Source of the DNA: Bacillota bacterium
Lineage (GTDB): Bacteria; Bacillota; Clostridia; Christensenellales; Aristaeellaceae
NCBI GenBank assembly: GCA_023421395.1
Contig: JAEZTL010000025.1
Span: 1-56,062 of the forward strand
Direction of reading: 5' to 3'
DNA length: 56,062 nucleotides
A program made the translations under genes and the position numbers. Below, in pieces: positions 26,113-34,499 of the stretch (position 1 is its first letter; each line of letters starts with the position of its first letter). The notes under the pieces are model-generated. The model did not search any database. It saw nothing but the letters and a program-made list of their open reading frames with translations, and was not told where the DNA came from.

Positions 26113-27090
26113 TTAGAACGCGAGGGGGAGCTGCTCCTCGGCGTTGTCCTTCGTGATGAGGGTTTCCTGATTGATGATGAACTCGGGCAGCTTTTCGCCC
26201 TTCAGGTAGCTCTCCATGGCGTTGAAGGCGGCCGGGCCGAAGCGCGGGCTGCAGGTGGGGATGGCGTTCATTTCGCCGGCGATGACAGCCTCAACCGCCT
26301 CCGCCTGGCCGTCGATGGCGACGATCTTCACGTCTTCGCCCGGCTTCATGCCGGCGGCTTTCAGCGCCAGCACCACACCCAGGCCCATTTCATCGTTGTG
26401 GCAGTAGACCACATTGAAGTCGCCGCCGGTGGACTGGATGATGTTCTCGGTGACCTCCTGCGCCGTCGCGCGGGACCACTCGCCGCTCTGCGAGGCCACG
26501 ATCTGGATGTTGTCATACTGCTCGATCACGTTGCGCACGCCCTGAGCGCGGTCGCGCACGTCGGAGCCGCCCACGATGCCGGTAATCTCAACGATCTTGA
26601 CGCTCTGGGTCATGTCCATGTTGTCCACGATCCACTGGCCGCCCATCTCGCCCTGCTTGATGTAGTCCGCGATGATGGTGGTGAGCCAGTCCTCGCCCCA
26701 GGTGCCGCTGGCCTGACGGTCCAGCAGGATGACCGGAACGCCCTTGGCCTTCGCCGCGTCCAGCGCCGGGACGATGGCGTCCATGTCGATGGGCGCGATG
26801 AACAGGAAGTCCACGTTCTGCGCCAACAGGTCCTCCACGTCCGCGATCTGCTTTTCGGTGTCCAACTCGGCATTGGTCATCACATAGTCGTATCCGCGGG
26901 CCTTGGCTTCCTGCTCCATGCTCTCAACCTGCGTCACGCGCCACGTGCCGTCGATCGCAAGTTCCGAGAAGCCAACCTTGAAGACGCCGTCTCCGTTGAT
27001 GTCGCCGGTGACCTGCTCCGCCGCCGCGAAAGCGCCAACCGCGGTCATGCACAGCGCCATCGCCAGCATGAGAACCAGAACCTTCTTCAT
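26113..27090 (-). CDS. RbsB-type sugar-binding protein
   Basis: A 325-residue exported protein: signal peptide with core VLVLMLAMALCMTAVGAFA, then a periplasmic-binding-protein-1-like domain (FKVGFSELAIDGTWRVTQ; DFLFIAPIDMDAIVPALDAA; VVYCHNDEMGLGVVLAL). There is no lipobox Cys. I chose the ATG at 27090, preceded by AAAGGAG; the frame extends 12 codons upstream without a site. It is first in the rhamnose-type operon. The downstream rhamnulokinase and aldolase suggest L-rhamnose or a similar 6-deoxy sugar as cargo (inference). Confidence 0.9.
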   Translation of the reverse strand: MKKVLVLMLAMALCMTAVGAFAAAEQVTGDINGDGVFKVGFSELAIDGTWRVTQVESMEQEAKARGYDYVMTNAELDTEKQIADVEDLLAQNVDFLFIAPIDMDAIVPALDAAKAKGVPVILLDRQASGTWGEDWLTTIIADYIKQGEMGGQWIVDNMDMTQSVKIVEITGIVGGSDVRDRAQGVRNVIEQYDNIQIVASQSGEWSRATAQEVTENIIQSTGGDFNVVYCHNDEMGLGVVLALKAAGMKPGEDVKIVAIDGQAEAVEAVIAGEMNAIPTCSPRFGPAAFNAMESYLKGEKLPEFIINQETLITKDNAEEQLPLAF

Positions 27091-27288
27091 CCCTTGTTCT
27101 CCTTTACGTTTATTGGGCCGTCCCACGCCCTTACTGTACTACGATCCGCCGAGCCGGGCAAGCGATTGACCGGATGATCGTAAAATAGTGAATATCCATC
27201 TAAAAATGCATCAATCCTCATGCCATATGGACGATGGCAGCGCGCCTCCCTGTGAAAAATCCCGCCGCCTCCGGCCCGGATGCGCAAA

Positions 27289-27322
27289 TCGCCCCGGGCG
27301 GACATGGTCCGGCCCGGGGCGA
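27289..27322 (-). terminator. Likely terminator after the sugar-acid operon
   Basis: A perfect 11-bp stem, TCGCCCCGGGC (27289-27299) with GCCCGGGGCGA (27312-27322). Read on the minus strand it follows the RraA-family gene and is trailed by a short T-run (ATTTGC). It probably separates that operon from the rhamnose-type operon promoter. Confidence 0.55.
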
Positions 27323-27426
27323 TGGTTCCCGCAAGACATGCGCGGCTTTATGCCAGCGCAAAATAGTAACGCGTCCAAAGCGGCGAGGTTTTTTCGATGC
27401 AGCGCAAGGACCCGGAGCGAGAAATA

Positions 27427-27455
27427 GCAGCGCTATTCTGAGCGGAAGGCGACAC
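27427..27455. repeat. Dispersed 29-bp repeat, copy 1
   Basis: These 29 bases are, on the opposite strand, identical at 28 of 29 positions to 45972-46000. Both copies lie outside genes, downstream of an operon end. Similarity fades outside the core. Confidence 0.7.
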
Positions 27456-27508
27456 AGCGATGCGCGAAAAAGTCCGGCGCGGCGATGTAAGAATGCTTTG
27501 GATTGGTA

Positions 27509-28297
27509 TTACAGTACGCCGAATTCCTCGTATACCTGGTCGATGGGCATGCCGGAGGCGATCATCTCCCGCTGGCGGTTCTCCTTCTCGAAGATGGCCT
27601 CCACCTCCAGCAGCACCTCGTCGACGATTTCCCACGGGATCAGCTGCGCGCCGTCGTTGTCGGCGAAGATGAAGTCTCCGGGCCGCACCGTCACGTAGTG
27701 CGTCAGATGGCCGGGCACCATGACGGGCACGTTCACCTCCGTCACAATCCAGCCGCCGAAGGCGTTGGGCACGGTGCCGAAGGAGTAGACCGGGAAATCC
27801 TCCATTTTGAGCACGTACTGGGTGTCCCGGGCGTTGCCGGCGATCAGCATGCCGCGGCAGCCGTGGCTCTGGGCCAGGTGACAGCTCATCTCGCCGAAGT
27901 GCGCGGGCTGCAGGTCCCCGCCGCAGTCAAACACCAGCACCGATCCGTCCGGCTCCTGGGCCACGGTACGCATCATTTTCTTCTGCGGGTGCTCCATGAT
28001 TCCCTTCTCCCGGAGCATCTTCTCGATATAAATGGAGTCCTCGCCCGGGCCCATGCCCACGTCCATCGCGAGGCTGTGCAGCTTCACCGGAATGGCGCGG
28101 CCCACCAGCTGCATTCCCTGGCGCAGCGGCTTGAAACGGCTGGAGAGCACGGTGTCCGTGACGCCCAGCTTCCAAAGGCTGTCGGAGACGTTGCCGCCGT
28201 AGCCCGCCCTGCGGAAGCGCTCGATGCGCTCGTTGTCGGTGATGTCGAGATGGCGGATTTTTTCCTCGGGAATCTTGAACGTATACTTGTGCATCAT
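27509..28297 (-). CDS. RraA/HMG-aldolase-family protein
   Basis: A 262-residue protein of the RraA-like fold (once mis-called dimethylmenaquinone methyltransferase). Recognisable parts are the core GGDLQPAHFGEMSCHLAQSH, the motif GNARDTQYV (Arg and Asp of the active-site loop of the 4-hydroxy-4-methyl-2-oxoglutarate/oxaloacetate aldolase group) and RPGDFIFADNDGAQLIP. The extra N-terminal about 60 residues are typical of catabolic versions. It lies 12 bases after an enolase-superfamily dehydratase, so it may act on the 2-oxo acid product, as an aldolase or decarboxylase (inference). Confidence 0.8.
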   Translation of the reverse strand: MMHKYTFKIPEEKIRHLDITDNERIERFRRAGYGGNVSDSLWKLGVTDTVLSSRFKPLRQGMQLVGRAIPVKLHSLAMDVGMGPGEDSIYIEKMLREKGIMEHPQKKMMRTVAQEPDGSVLVFDCGGDLQPAHFGEMSCHLAQSHGCRGMLIAGNARDTQYVLKMEDFPVYSFGTVPNAFGGWIVTEVNVPVMVPGHLTHYVTVRPGDFIFADNDGAQLIPWEIVDEVLLEVEAIFEKENRQREMIASGMPIDQVYEEFGVL

Positions 28298-28309
28298 GGG
28301 GTCTTCCTC

Positions 28310-29677
28310 CTAGCTCCAAAGTCTATCGTGAGAGAAGTCGTCGTTCCACTCGTCGGTCCCAAGCCAGATTCCGGGGTAATCCGGGTGCAGGTGCGCCCGC
28401 AGTACTTCGTCGTCAAGGTCCTCAATGCCAAGGCCGGGCTTGTCCGGAACGGCGATGTAGCCGCCGTCGACGATGGGGCCGTCCCAGCCCTTGACGATAT
28501 CCCGCCACCAGGGCACGTCCACGGAGTGGAATTCCAGCGCCAGAAAATTCTCCGTGGCGGCCACGCTGTGCACCGCCGCCATACAGGCGATGGGGCTCTC
28601 CGCCATATGCACCGCCATGGCCACGCCGTGGTCCTGCGCCATGTCGCCGATCTTCTTATTTTCCAGGATGCCGCCGGAGGTCAGGATGTCCGGGTGGATC
28701 ACGGAAACGCCGCCCGCCTCCACCAGCGGCCGGAAGTTTTCCTTTAAATAGATGTCCTCGCCGGTGCAGATGGGGATGGTGGTGCTCCTGGCCAGCTGGA
28801 CGTACTGTCCGGTATACTGCCAGGGGATCATGTCCTCCATCCAGGCGATGTTGTACTTCTCGATGCGCCGGGCCAGCCGGATGCAGGAGCCCAGCGGGAT
28901 GTGGCCGAAGTGATCAATCGCCAGCGGAATCTCGTAACCGATTACCGAGCGCACGTCCGCCACGTACTGCTCCAGAATGTCGAAGCCCTTTTCCGTGACC
29001 TGAATGCCGGTGAAGGGATGGGGGATGTTGTTCATATCGTATTTGCGGTTTCGCAGCGTGCGCGCATCGGGGCTCAGGCTGCGGGCGATGGGGTTGTAGT
29101 CCGCGGCGGCGGCCAGCTCTTCCACAAAACCCAGCGGCGCGGAGAGCGCGCCCGGCTCGTGGTACAAAAGGTCGATGCCCAGATCCATCTTCAGGAAGGT
29201 AAAGCCCTTTTCCATCCGCTTTTTCAGCGCCTGGCCCATCTCTTTTCCGGTGTGCCTGCCTTCGACGTCCGTGTCGCAGTACAGGCGTACCTTATCCCGG
29301 AATTTTCCGCCCAGCATTTGATAGACGGGCACGCCGTAGGCCTTGCCCGCCAGGTCCCAAAGCGCCAGCTCGATGGCGCACACGCCGCCTGCCTGCCGGG
29401 CGTGCCCGCCGAACTGCTTGATGCGGCGGAAGAGCTTGTCAATATTGCAGGGATTTTCCCCGATGAGCCGGCTCTTCAGCGCCAGGAGGAAGTTGCGCGA
29501 GCCGCCGTCCCGCACCTCGCCAAGGCCCACCAGCCCCTGATTGGTGTAGACCTTCACCAGGGTGCAGTGCATGGGCAAGCCCACGACGTCGCACACACGG
29601 ATATCCGTGATGCGCAGGTCGCTGGGGTGGGAATTCGTGTTGACATGGGCGAGGGCTTCGGAAAAATTGTCTTGCAT
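28310..29677 (-). CDS. Mandelate racemase/enolase-superfamily sugar-acid dehydratase
   Basis: A 455-residue protein with an N-terminal capping domain and a C-terminal barrel. The barrel shows TFLKMDLG, then the three metal ligands in order: Asp in LAIDHFGH, Glu in WMEDMIP and Glu in CTGEDIYL. A catalytic His follows in AVHMAESP. This pattern fits acid-sugar dehydratases (galactonate, mannonate or rhamnonate types), which remove water to give 2-keto-3-deoxy acids. It sits between a MalFG-type importer and an RraA-family gene in one operon. Specificity cannot be set from sequence alone. It is slightly longer than the common 380-420 residues. Confidence 0.85.
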   Translation of the reverse strand: MQDNFSEALAHVNTNSHPSDLRITDIRVCDVVGLPMHCTLVKVYTNQGLVGLGEVRDGGSRNFLLALKSRLIGENPCNIDKLFRRIKQFGGHARQAGGVCAIELALWDLAGKAYGVPVYQMLGGKFRDKVRLYCDTDVEGRHTGKEMGQALKKRMEKGFTFLKMDLGIDLLYHEPGALSAPLGFVEELAAAADYNPIARSLSPDARTLRNRKYDMNNIPHPFTGIQVTEKGFDILEQYVADVRSVIGYEIPLAIDHFGHIPLGSCIRLARRIEKYNIAWMEDMIPWQYTGQYVQLARSTTIPICTGEDIYLKENFRPLVEAGGVSVIHPDILTSGGILENKKIGDMAQDHGVAMAVHMAESPIACMAAVHSVAATENFLALEFHSVDVPWWRDIVKGWDGPIVDGGYIAVPDKPGLGIEDLDDEVLRAHLHPDYPGIWLGTDEWNDDFSHDRLWS

Positions 29678-29747
29678 ACGCTCTTGTCCTTTCTTCGGGG
29701 AGGCGCTCTCCCCGCTTGGGGTTTAATTTAACGCGCCGGGCGGAGCG

Positions 29748-30587
29748 CTATTTTACGCTGCCCTCCGCCTTTCCGCTGATGAGCATGCTCTGCGCCACCA
29801 TATAGATGATGACCACCGGCAGCGAAGCCACCACCGACGCGCTCATCAGCAGGCCCCAAATGGTGTGATCGGCGAAGCGGAAGCTGGAAATCGCCGCCGT
29901 AACCGTCTGTTCCGCGGGCTTGGTGGTCATGATCATCGCGTAGAGGAACTCGTTCCAGGACATGGTGAAGGCGAAGGTGGCCACCACCGCGATGCCCGGC
30001 ATGGCGATGGGCACGACGATGCGCAGCATGGACTGAAGCCGGGTGCAGCCGTCGATCATGGCCGCCTCCTCCAGCGAATAGGGTATGGCCCGGAAGTAGC
30101 TGGTCAGCATGTAGCAACAGTAGGGCACCACGAAGGTGGGATAGATCAGCAGCAAACCGTTTTTGTTGTCGTTGAAGCCCAGCGCGCTGACGGCCACGTA
30201 CATCGGGATGAACATGACCGCGGTGGGCAGCAGGTAGGAGAGCAGCGTGCTCTTCTGGAAGAACCTGCGCCCCGGGAAGTTCAGCCGCGTCATGGCGTAG
30301 GAGGCGCCGACGCTCAGCGTGAGGCACACCGCGGTGGAAATGCCCGAGATGTAGAGGCTGTTCAGCAGATTTTGCGCGAAAGCGGTGGTCGTAAAGAGCC
30401 GGATGTAGTGCTCCAGGGTAACCCCCCGGGGAAGAAGATCCGGGCGGGGCGAATACATCAGTTCATTGGGTGACAGCGAGGATTTCACCATCCAATAGAT
30501 TGGGAATACCGTAAAGATCAGCGCGACGGTCAGAATGCCGTAGATCATCAGGTATCTCAGGGCTTTATTTTTTCGGTTCGTAACCAT
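29748..30587 (-). CDS. MalG/UgpE-family carbohydrate ABC transporter permease
   Basis: A 279-residue membrane protein with six helices (first at about 10-33) and the ATPase-contact loop EEAAMIDGCTRLQSMLRIV (EAA motif) near residue 190. It pairs with the MalF-type permease encoded 34 bases upstream. AGGAGG precedes the ATG. No MalK-type ATPase gene is present here, so a shared ATPase encoded elsewhere probably powers it, as with MsmK in other Bacillota. Confidence 0.92.
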   Translation of the reverse strand: MVTNRKNKALRYLMIYGILTVALIFTVFPIYWMVKSSLSPNELMYSPRPDLLPRGVTLEHYIRLFTTTAFAQNLLNSLYISGISTAVCLTLSVGASYAMTRLNFPGRRFFQKSTLLSYLLPTAVMFIPMYVAVSALGFNDNKNGLLLIYPTFVVPYCCYMLTSYFRAIPYSLEEAAMIDGCTRLQSMLRIVVPIAMPGIAVVATFAFTMSWNEFLYAMIMTTKPAEQTVTAAISSFRFADHTIWGLLMSASVVASLPVVIIYMVAQSMLISGKAEGSVK

Positions 30588-30621
30588 GCCGTTCCTCCTT
30601 TCTTGGCCGCGCGGCGTACCG

Positions 30622-31515
30622 TCATACCGATTGCTCTTCCCGTCCGCGGGAGGCGAAGAACATGAAAATCAGAAGAATCGGCACCACGGAAACCGCCACG
30701 GACAGCGCGCTGCCGAAGCTGTTTTGGATGAACGCCTGGTCGTAGGTGTAGGTGGAGATAACCGAAGAGGAGTACAGCGGGCCGCCGCCGGTCACGAGCT
30801 GGATGTTCTCAAAGTCGTTGAACGTCCAGATGGTGGAGAGCAGCGTCGTGACCTTTGTGACGTTGGCGATGGAGGGCAGCGTAATCGAGAAGTACTGGCG
30901 CACGGGCCCCGCGCCGTCGATGTAGGCGGCCTCGTACATCTGGCCGTCGAGTGTCTGCAACGCGCCCAGCAGGCTGAAAATAAAGAAGGGAACGCCGCGC
31001 CAGATGTTGACGATCATGACGGTGATCAGCGTGAGTTTCGGGTTGCTGAGCCAGGCGATGGGGAGGTCTATGATGTCCATACGCAGAAGGAGGCTGTTGA
31101 GGATGCCATAGGTGCTGTCGTACATCCAGCGCCAGGTCATGGCCGCCACCATGCCGGGCAGCGCCCACGGGATCAGGAGCACCGTGCGAAAGAAAGCCCG
31201 TCCGCGGAAATTCTGGTTGAGCACCAGCGCCAGGATCATGCCCAGAAGCAGCTTTGTGCCCACGCTGCCCAGCGTATAGACCACGGTGTTTTTCAGGACT
31301 TTCCAATACGTGGCGCTGGCGAAGAGCTTCGCGTAATTGGCCAGCCCGACGAAGTTCTCCTGCTTTCCGATGACCTTGTTGGTAAAGCTCAGATAGACGG
31401 CCCGGACAAAAGGGACGCCCATGACGATGAAGATCACGACGAAAATGGGCACGATGAGCGCGATTCCCAGCCTCCGGTCCATACGGGTCATGGAGTACAC
31501 TTTGTTTTTTGCCAT
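30622..31515 (-). CDS. MalF/UgpA-family carbohydrate ABC transporter permease
   Basis: A 297-residue six-helix membrane protein (first helix VPIFVVIFIVMGVPF at about 20-40) with the EAA loop YEAAYIDGAGPVRQYFSITL near residue 200. It is separated from the binding-protein gene by 147 bases carrying a strong hairpin. It forms the channel with the MalG-type protein downstream. Confidence 0.92.
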   Translation of the reverse strand: MAKNKVYSMTRMDRRLGIALIVPIFVVIFIVMGVPFVRAVYLSFTNKVIGKQENFVGLANYAKLFASATYWKVLKNTVVYTLGSVGTKLLLGMILALVLNQNFRGRAFFRTVLLIPWALPGMVAAMTWRWMYDSTYGILNSLLLRMDIIDLPIAWLSNPKLTLITVMIVNIWRGVPFFIFSLLGALQTLDGQMYEAAYIDGAGPVRQYFSITLPSIANVTKVTTLLSTIWTFNDFENIQLVTGGGPLYSSSVISTYTYDQAFIQNSFGSALSVAVSVVPILLIFMFFASRGREEQSV

Positions 31516-31557
31516 TGATTGCCATCTCCTTGCGATCGGTCCGGGCGACTGGCGCAG

Positions 31558-31598
31558 GGAAGCCTCCGGAGTGGCCTACGGCCGCTCCGGAGGCTTCC
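31558..31598 (-). promoter_or_regulatory. Intercistronic hairpin between binding-protein and permease genes
   Basis: A perfect 14-bp stem (31558-31571 with 31585-31598); the 13-base loop can itself pair (GGCC/GGCC). It follows the binding-protein stop by 64 bases on the minus strand, with no T-run after it. Same placement as the hairpins at 7952 and 26058. Confidence 0.7.
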
Positions 31599-31662
31599 TG
31601 AAAGTGTTATTCGGTTGTCCCGGCCCGGGTGGGTGGCCGGGACGCGCCCGGCGAACGCAGGT

Positions 31663-32925
31663 TTACTGCTCGTAGACCGCCTTGAAGTCCGCTTCCAGCT
31701 CGTCAAGCGCCTTCTGCGGGTCCATGTTGTCGATGACGATCTTCTGCACGGCCTTCACGCACAGCTGGCTCGCAAAGGCGGTGTTCGCCTTGGCGTCTGC
31801 CGGCGCGGGGTAGAAGTTGCGCACAACCTGCTTGGAATTGGCCAGCCAGCCGGCGTTGAGCGGATCCTTCCAGAAGTCGGTATCATCCAGGCCGTTCAGC
31901 ACGGGCTGCCACATGCCGCCCATGGCCTCGATGATGGTGTTGTATTCCTGGGTATCAGACAGGAAGTACTTCACGAATTCCTTGGCGGCATCGGGGTTCT
32001 TGCCGGTCTTGAAGATGGCGAAGGTATTCGCGCCGCCGGGCACGAAGCGGCCGGCCGGGCCTTCGGGGTAGGCGATGACCTCCGTCTTCGCCAGAAGATC
32101 GGGATGTTCCGCCTTCAGCGCGGACCAGATGGAGCCGGAGTTGAACACGACGCCCACGGTGCCCGCCAGATAGGCGGAATTGTTGCCGCTGTCATCCCAG
32201 GTGATGGAATCCGGCGGGGTGAGGCCCTGCTGGTAGGCGGAGGCGATGAACTTGAGCGCTTCCAGCGTCTCAGGGCTATTGATGGTCACGTTGCCCTCGG
32301 CGTCCACAGGAACGCCGCCAAAGGCGAGGATCAGCGCGCGCATCATGCTCTCGGCATCGCCGCCGCCGGAGGCGCCCATCGGGAAGCCCAGCGCGTAGAC
32401 GCCGTTCGCAGGATCGTTGATGGCCTTCGCGTCCTCCAGCAGATCCTGCCAGGTGGTGGGCTTATCCAGGCCCGCCGCCTCCCACAGATCCTTGCGCCAG
32501 TACAGGCCGGGAGCCAGGTAGCAAAGCGGCACCAGATAATTCTCGCCGTTCACCATGGCGGTGTTCTTCGCGGCGTCGGTCAGATCCAGCGTGTCCAGCA
32601 CATCCGTGACGTTGGCCAGCTGATCCATGCCCACGTACTCTGCGCAGACCATGTCGTCACTCATGAACAGATCCGGCGCGTTTCCCGCCTCGATGGCGGC
32701 CATCAGCTTCTGCTTCTGGTCGGCGGACGGGATGATCACGTATTCGACTTCGATGCCGGTCTCGGCGGAAAACGCCTCGACTTTCTGCTTCATGATGGTG
32801 TTGTATTCGGCCACGTATTCGCTCTTGTCCCAGAAGACCATTTTCTGGCCTTCCGCCGAGGCGATGCCGCTGAACGTCGTAAGGATCATCAGGCTGACAA
32901 GCAGGAGTGCTACCCTTTTCTTCAT
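31663..32925 (-). CDS. Extracellular sugar-binding protein (MalE/UgpB type)
   Basis: A 420-residue exported protein. Signal peptide MKKRVALLLVSLMILTTFSG, cleavage probably after IASAE; no lipobox Cys. The mature part begins QKMVFWDKSEYVAEYN, and the family region NAPDLFMSDD appears near residue 90. The ATG at 32925 is preceded by GGAGGT; the frame opens at 32940. It is the receptor of the MalFG-type importer downstream. The enolase-superfamily enzyme in the operon hints at a sugar acid or a glycoside of one as cargo (inference). Confidence 0.92.
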   Translation of the reverse strand: MKKRVALLLVSLMILTTFSGIASAEGQKMVFWDKSEYVAEYNTIMKQKVEAFSAETGIEVEYVIIPSADQKQKLMAAIEAGNAPDLFMSDDMVCAEYVGMDQLANVTDVLDTLDLTDAAKNTAMVNGENYLVPLCYLAPGLYWRKDLWEAAGLDKPTTWQDLLEDAKAINDPANGVYALGFPMGASGGGDAESMMRALILAFGGVPVDAEGNVTINSPETLEALKFIASAYQQGLTPPDSITWDDSGNNSAYLAGTVGVVFNSGSIWSALKAEHPDLLAKTEVIAYPEGPAGRFVPGGANTFAIFKTGKNPDAAKEFVKYFLSDTQEYNTIIEAMGGMWQPVLNGLDDTDFWKDPLNAGWLANSKQVVRNFYPAPADAKANTAFASQLCVKAVQKIVIDNMDPQKALDELEADFKAVYEQ

Positions 32926-32977
32926 TGGTCTTACCTCCATGTTTGATGTATCGAATATGGACGGCGCCTGTCCATAA

Positions 32978-34042
32978 TCAATGCGCGTCGTATCCGGCGG
33001 GGCTGACGGTCGTATCCCCCACCACCAGTTTGGTGGGAACCATTTCCGACACGAATCCTTCCTCCGGATGTTCGATAAAGGCCAGCAGATTGTTAAACGC
33101 TTTCTCCGAAACGGTCCCGGCGCGGGACGCCAGGTGCGTGTAGTTGCGCTGATGGTAGGTGTAGGACGCGCTGGAGTAGTCCACGATCACCAGCGAGAGA
33201 TCTTCCGGAATCCGCTTGCCCAGCTTGGCCGCGATCCGCTCGACCTGGTAGATCGAATTTCCCGGCACGATCATGGCCGTCGGCGGAATGTCCATCGACA
33301 TCGTGCGCTGGAACGCCCTGTAGCTCTCCTCGTTCCGGCACACGCTGTGCACGGGTACCGTCGGAACGTACTCAGGGCGGGCCGTAAGGCCGCGGGCCTC
33401 CATGGCCTCCGCGAAAGCCCTGCGCCGCGTCACGGATACGACGCTGAAACCTTCCTCCAGCATGATGCCGATGCGGCTGTGCCCCAGTTCCGCCAGATGG
33501 TCCACAGCCTGACGGATGGCGCCGGCGTGGTCGGTGGCGACGTAGTGGTAATCGTCCGTGCCGTCGTACTTTCCGACGCAGACGTAGGGAACGCCATCCT
33601 CCTGAAACGAGCGGAAGTACGGATCGTCCTCCACCAGGTCAAAGAGCATGAAGCCGTCCGCCATGCTCCTGGAAAGCCCCTTCAGGTACTCCATGTCCTC
33701 GCGGTTCCGGGTGCCTTCCCGGGTGTAGACCAGCGTGCGGTATCCCCGTTCCGAAGCCGCCCGGCCTACCTGGCGCATGACGGTGGGGTAATAAACGGTC
33801 TCAAACGTCTCGGCAAAGCTGAACCCGATCACAAGGCAGATCACATTGCATCTGACTTTGGCGGAAAGCCTGCGCGCCGTGATGTCCGGCACGTAACTCA
33901 GGGACTGGATGGCCGCCTCGATCTTGTCACGGGTCTTTGGGGACATGCTCTCAAACCGGCCGTTGAGATAGTTGGAGATGGTGGACTTGGATACCCCCGC
34001 CTGTCTCGCCACATCCGCAATCTTCGTCTTGACGCTGCGCAT
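32978..34042 (-). CDS. LacI-family transcriptional regulator
   Basis: A 354-residue protein: helix-turn-helix KIADVARQAGVSKSTISNYL, hinge YVPDITARRLSAKV, then a two-lobe effector domain (NVICLVIGFSF; HYVATDHAGAIRQAVDHLAE). ATG 34042 has GGGGG seven bases upstream; ATG 34048 sits too close to it. It is first in the operon, 52 bases before the binding-protein gene, with a small hairpin (32956-32962/32970-32976) between them. Twin palindromic operators just upstream imply self-regulation and control of the operon. Confidence 0.92.
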   Translation of the reverse strand: MRSVKTKIADVARQAGVSKSTISNYLNGRFESMSPKTRDKIEAAIQSLSYVPDITARRLSAKVRCNVICLVIGFSFAETFETVYYPTVMRQVGRAASERGYRTLVYTREGTRNREDMEYLKGLSRSMADGFMLFDLVEDDPYFRSFQEDGVPYVCVGKYDGTDDYHYVATDHAGAIRQAVDHLAELGHSRIGIMLEEGFSVVSVTRRRAFAEAMEARGLTARPEYVPTVPVHSVCRNEESYRAFQRTMSMDIPPTAMIVPGNSIYQVERIAAKLGKRIPEDLSLVIVDYSSASYTYHQRNYTHLASRAGTVSEKAFNNLLAFIEHPEEGFVSEMVPTKLVVGDTTVSPAGYDAH

Positions 34043-34061
34043 CCCCATGCCCCCGTTCTTC

Positions 34062-34077
34062 AGTAAACCGGTTTACT
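34062..34077. promoter_or_regulatory. LacI-type operator O1
   Basis: AGTAAACCGGTTTACT is a perfect 16-bp palindrome with the central CG typical of LacI/GalR-family sites. It lies about 20 bases before the start codon of the LacI-family gene, downstream of its promoter. Confidence 0.88.
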
Positions 34078-34126
34078 AAATGGGTACACCCGCCCGTTTC
34101 GCAGCCGCCGCAAACCACAGGAGCAT

Positions 34127-34165
34127 GTAAACCGGTTTACTAAACGGCGATAAAATATGTTGTAA
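34127..34165 (-). promoter_or_regulatory. LacI-type operator O2 overlapping the operon promoter
   Basis: GTAAACCGGTTTAC (34127-34140) repeats the O1 palindrome. On the minus strand TTACAA (34160-34165), 17 bases, TAGTAA (34137-34142) makes a promoter whose -10 lies partly inside O2, so bound repressor would block polymerase. O1 and O2 centres are 64 bases apart, about six helical turns, suitable for DNA looping. Confidence 0.75.
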
Positions 34166-34499
34166 GCCTTCCACGTTTCAGTCGAAAAGTTACAACGTTC
34201 AGCAGGTGCTCCGTATGAGAGCATCGTATCATCCGTGCATTTGTTTGTCAATTTGCCTCTATGCACAAAATATTGCGTATAAAATTTTTCACATCATCGT
34301 CCGGCGCAGGATTCAGGCCCGCTGGAAAGATAACAAAACGGCTCGCGCGGAGCCCTCGCGCCGCCGCATGGGCTGACTTCGCGGCCGTTCCGCCAGACCG
34401 TGGCGAGCCTTGCGGCGCGGGCGTTTGACCCCGGACAAACCGCGTGATAAGATGGGCCGGGGGCGCGTCGGCCGCCGCTCCCGGGAAGGGGCGATTGTT
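34166..34499. promoter_or_regulatory. Leader region of the glycerate kinase gene
   Basis: 334 bases without a gene. 34200-34300 is AT-rich and holds TTGTCA at 34245-34250, a good -35, but the -10 at 17 bases (AAATAT, 34268-34273) is weak; TATAAA at 34278-34283 is an alternative with poor spacing. 34310-34480 is GC-rich and shows no clear element. The upstream operators could also act on this divergent promoter. Confidence 0.35.

Larger units (their letters stand above)
27091..27508. promoter_or_regulatory. Promoter of the rhamnose-type operon and intergenic elements
   Basis: 418 bases without a gene. On the minus strand TTGCCC (27156-27161), 17 bases, TACAGT (27133-27138) forms a fair sigma-A promoter for the binding-protein gene. 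Upstream of it, around 27170-27210, is an AT-rich block where the YesN-type regulator could bind; I see no certain site. Bases 27289-27322 and 27427-27455 hold a hairpin and a dispersed repeat listed separately. Nothing else is recognisable. Confidence 0.6.
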
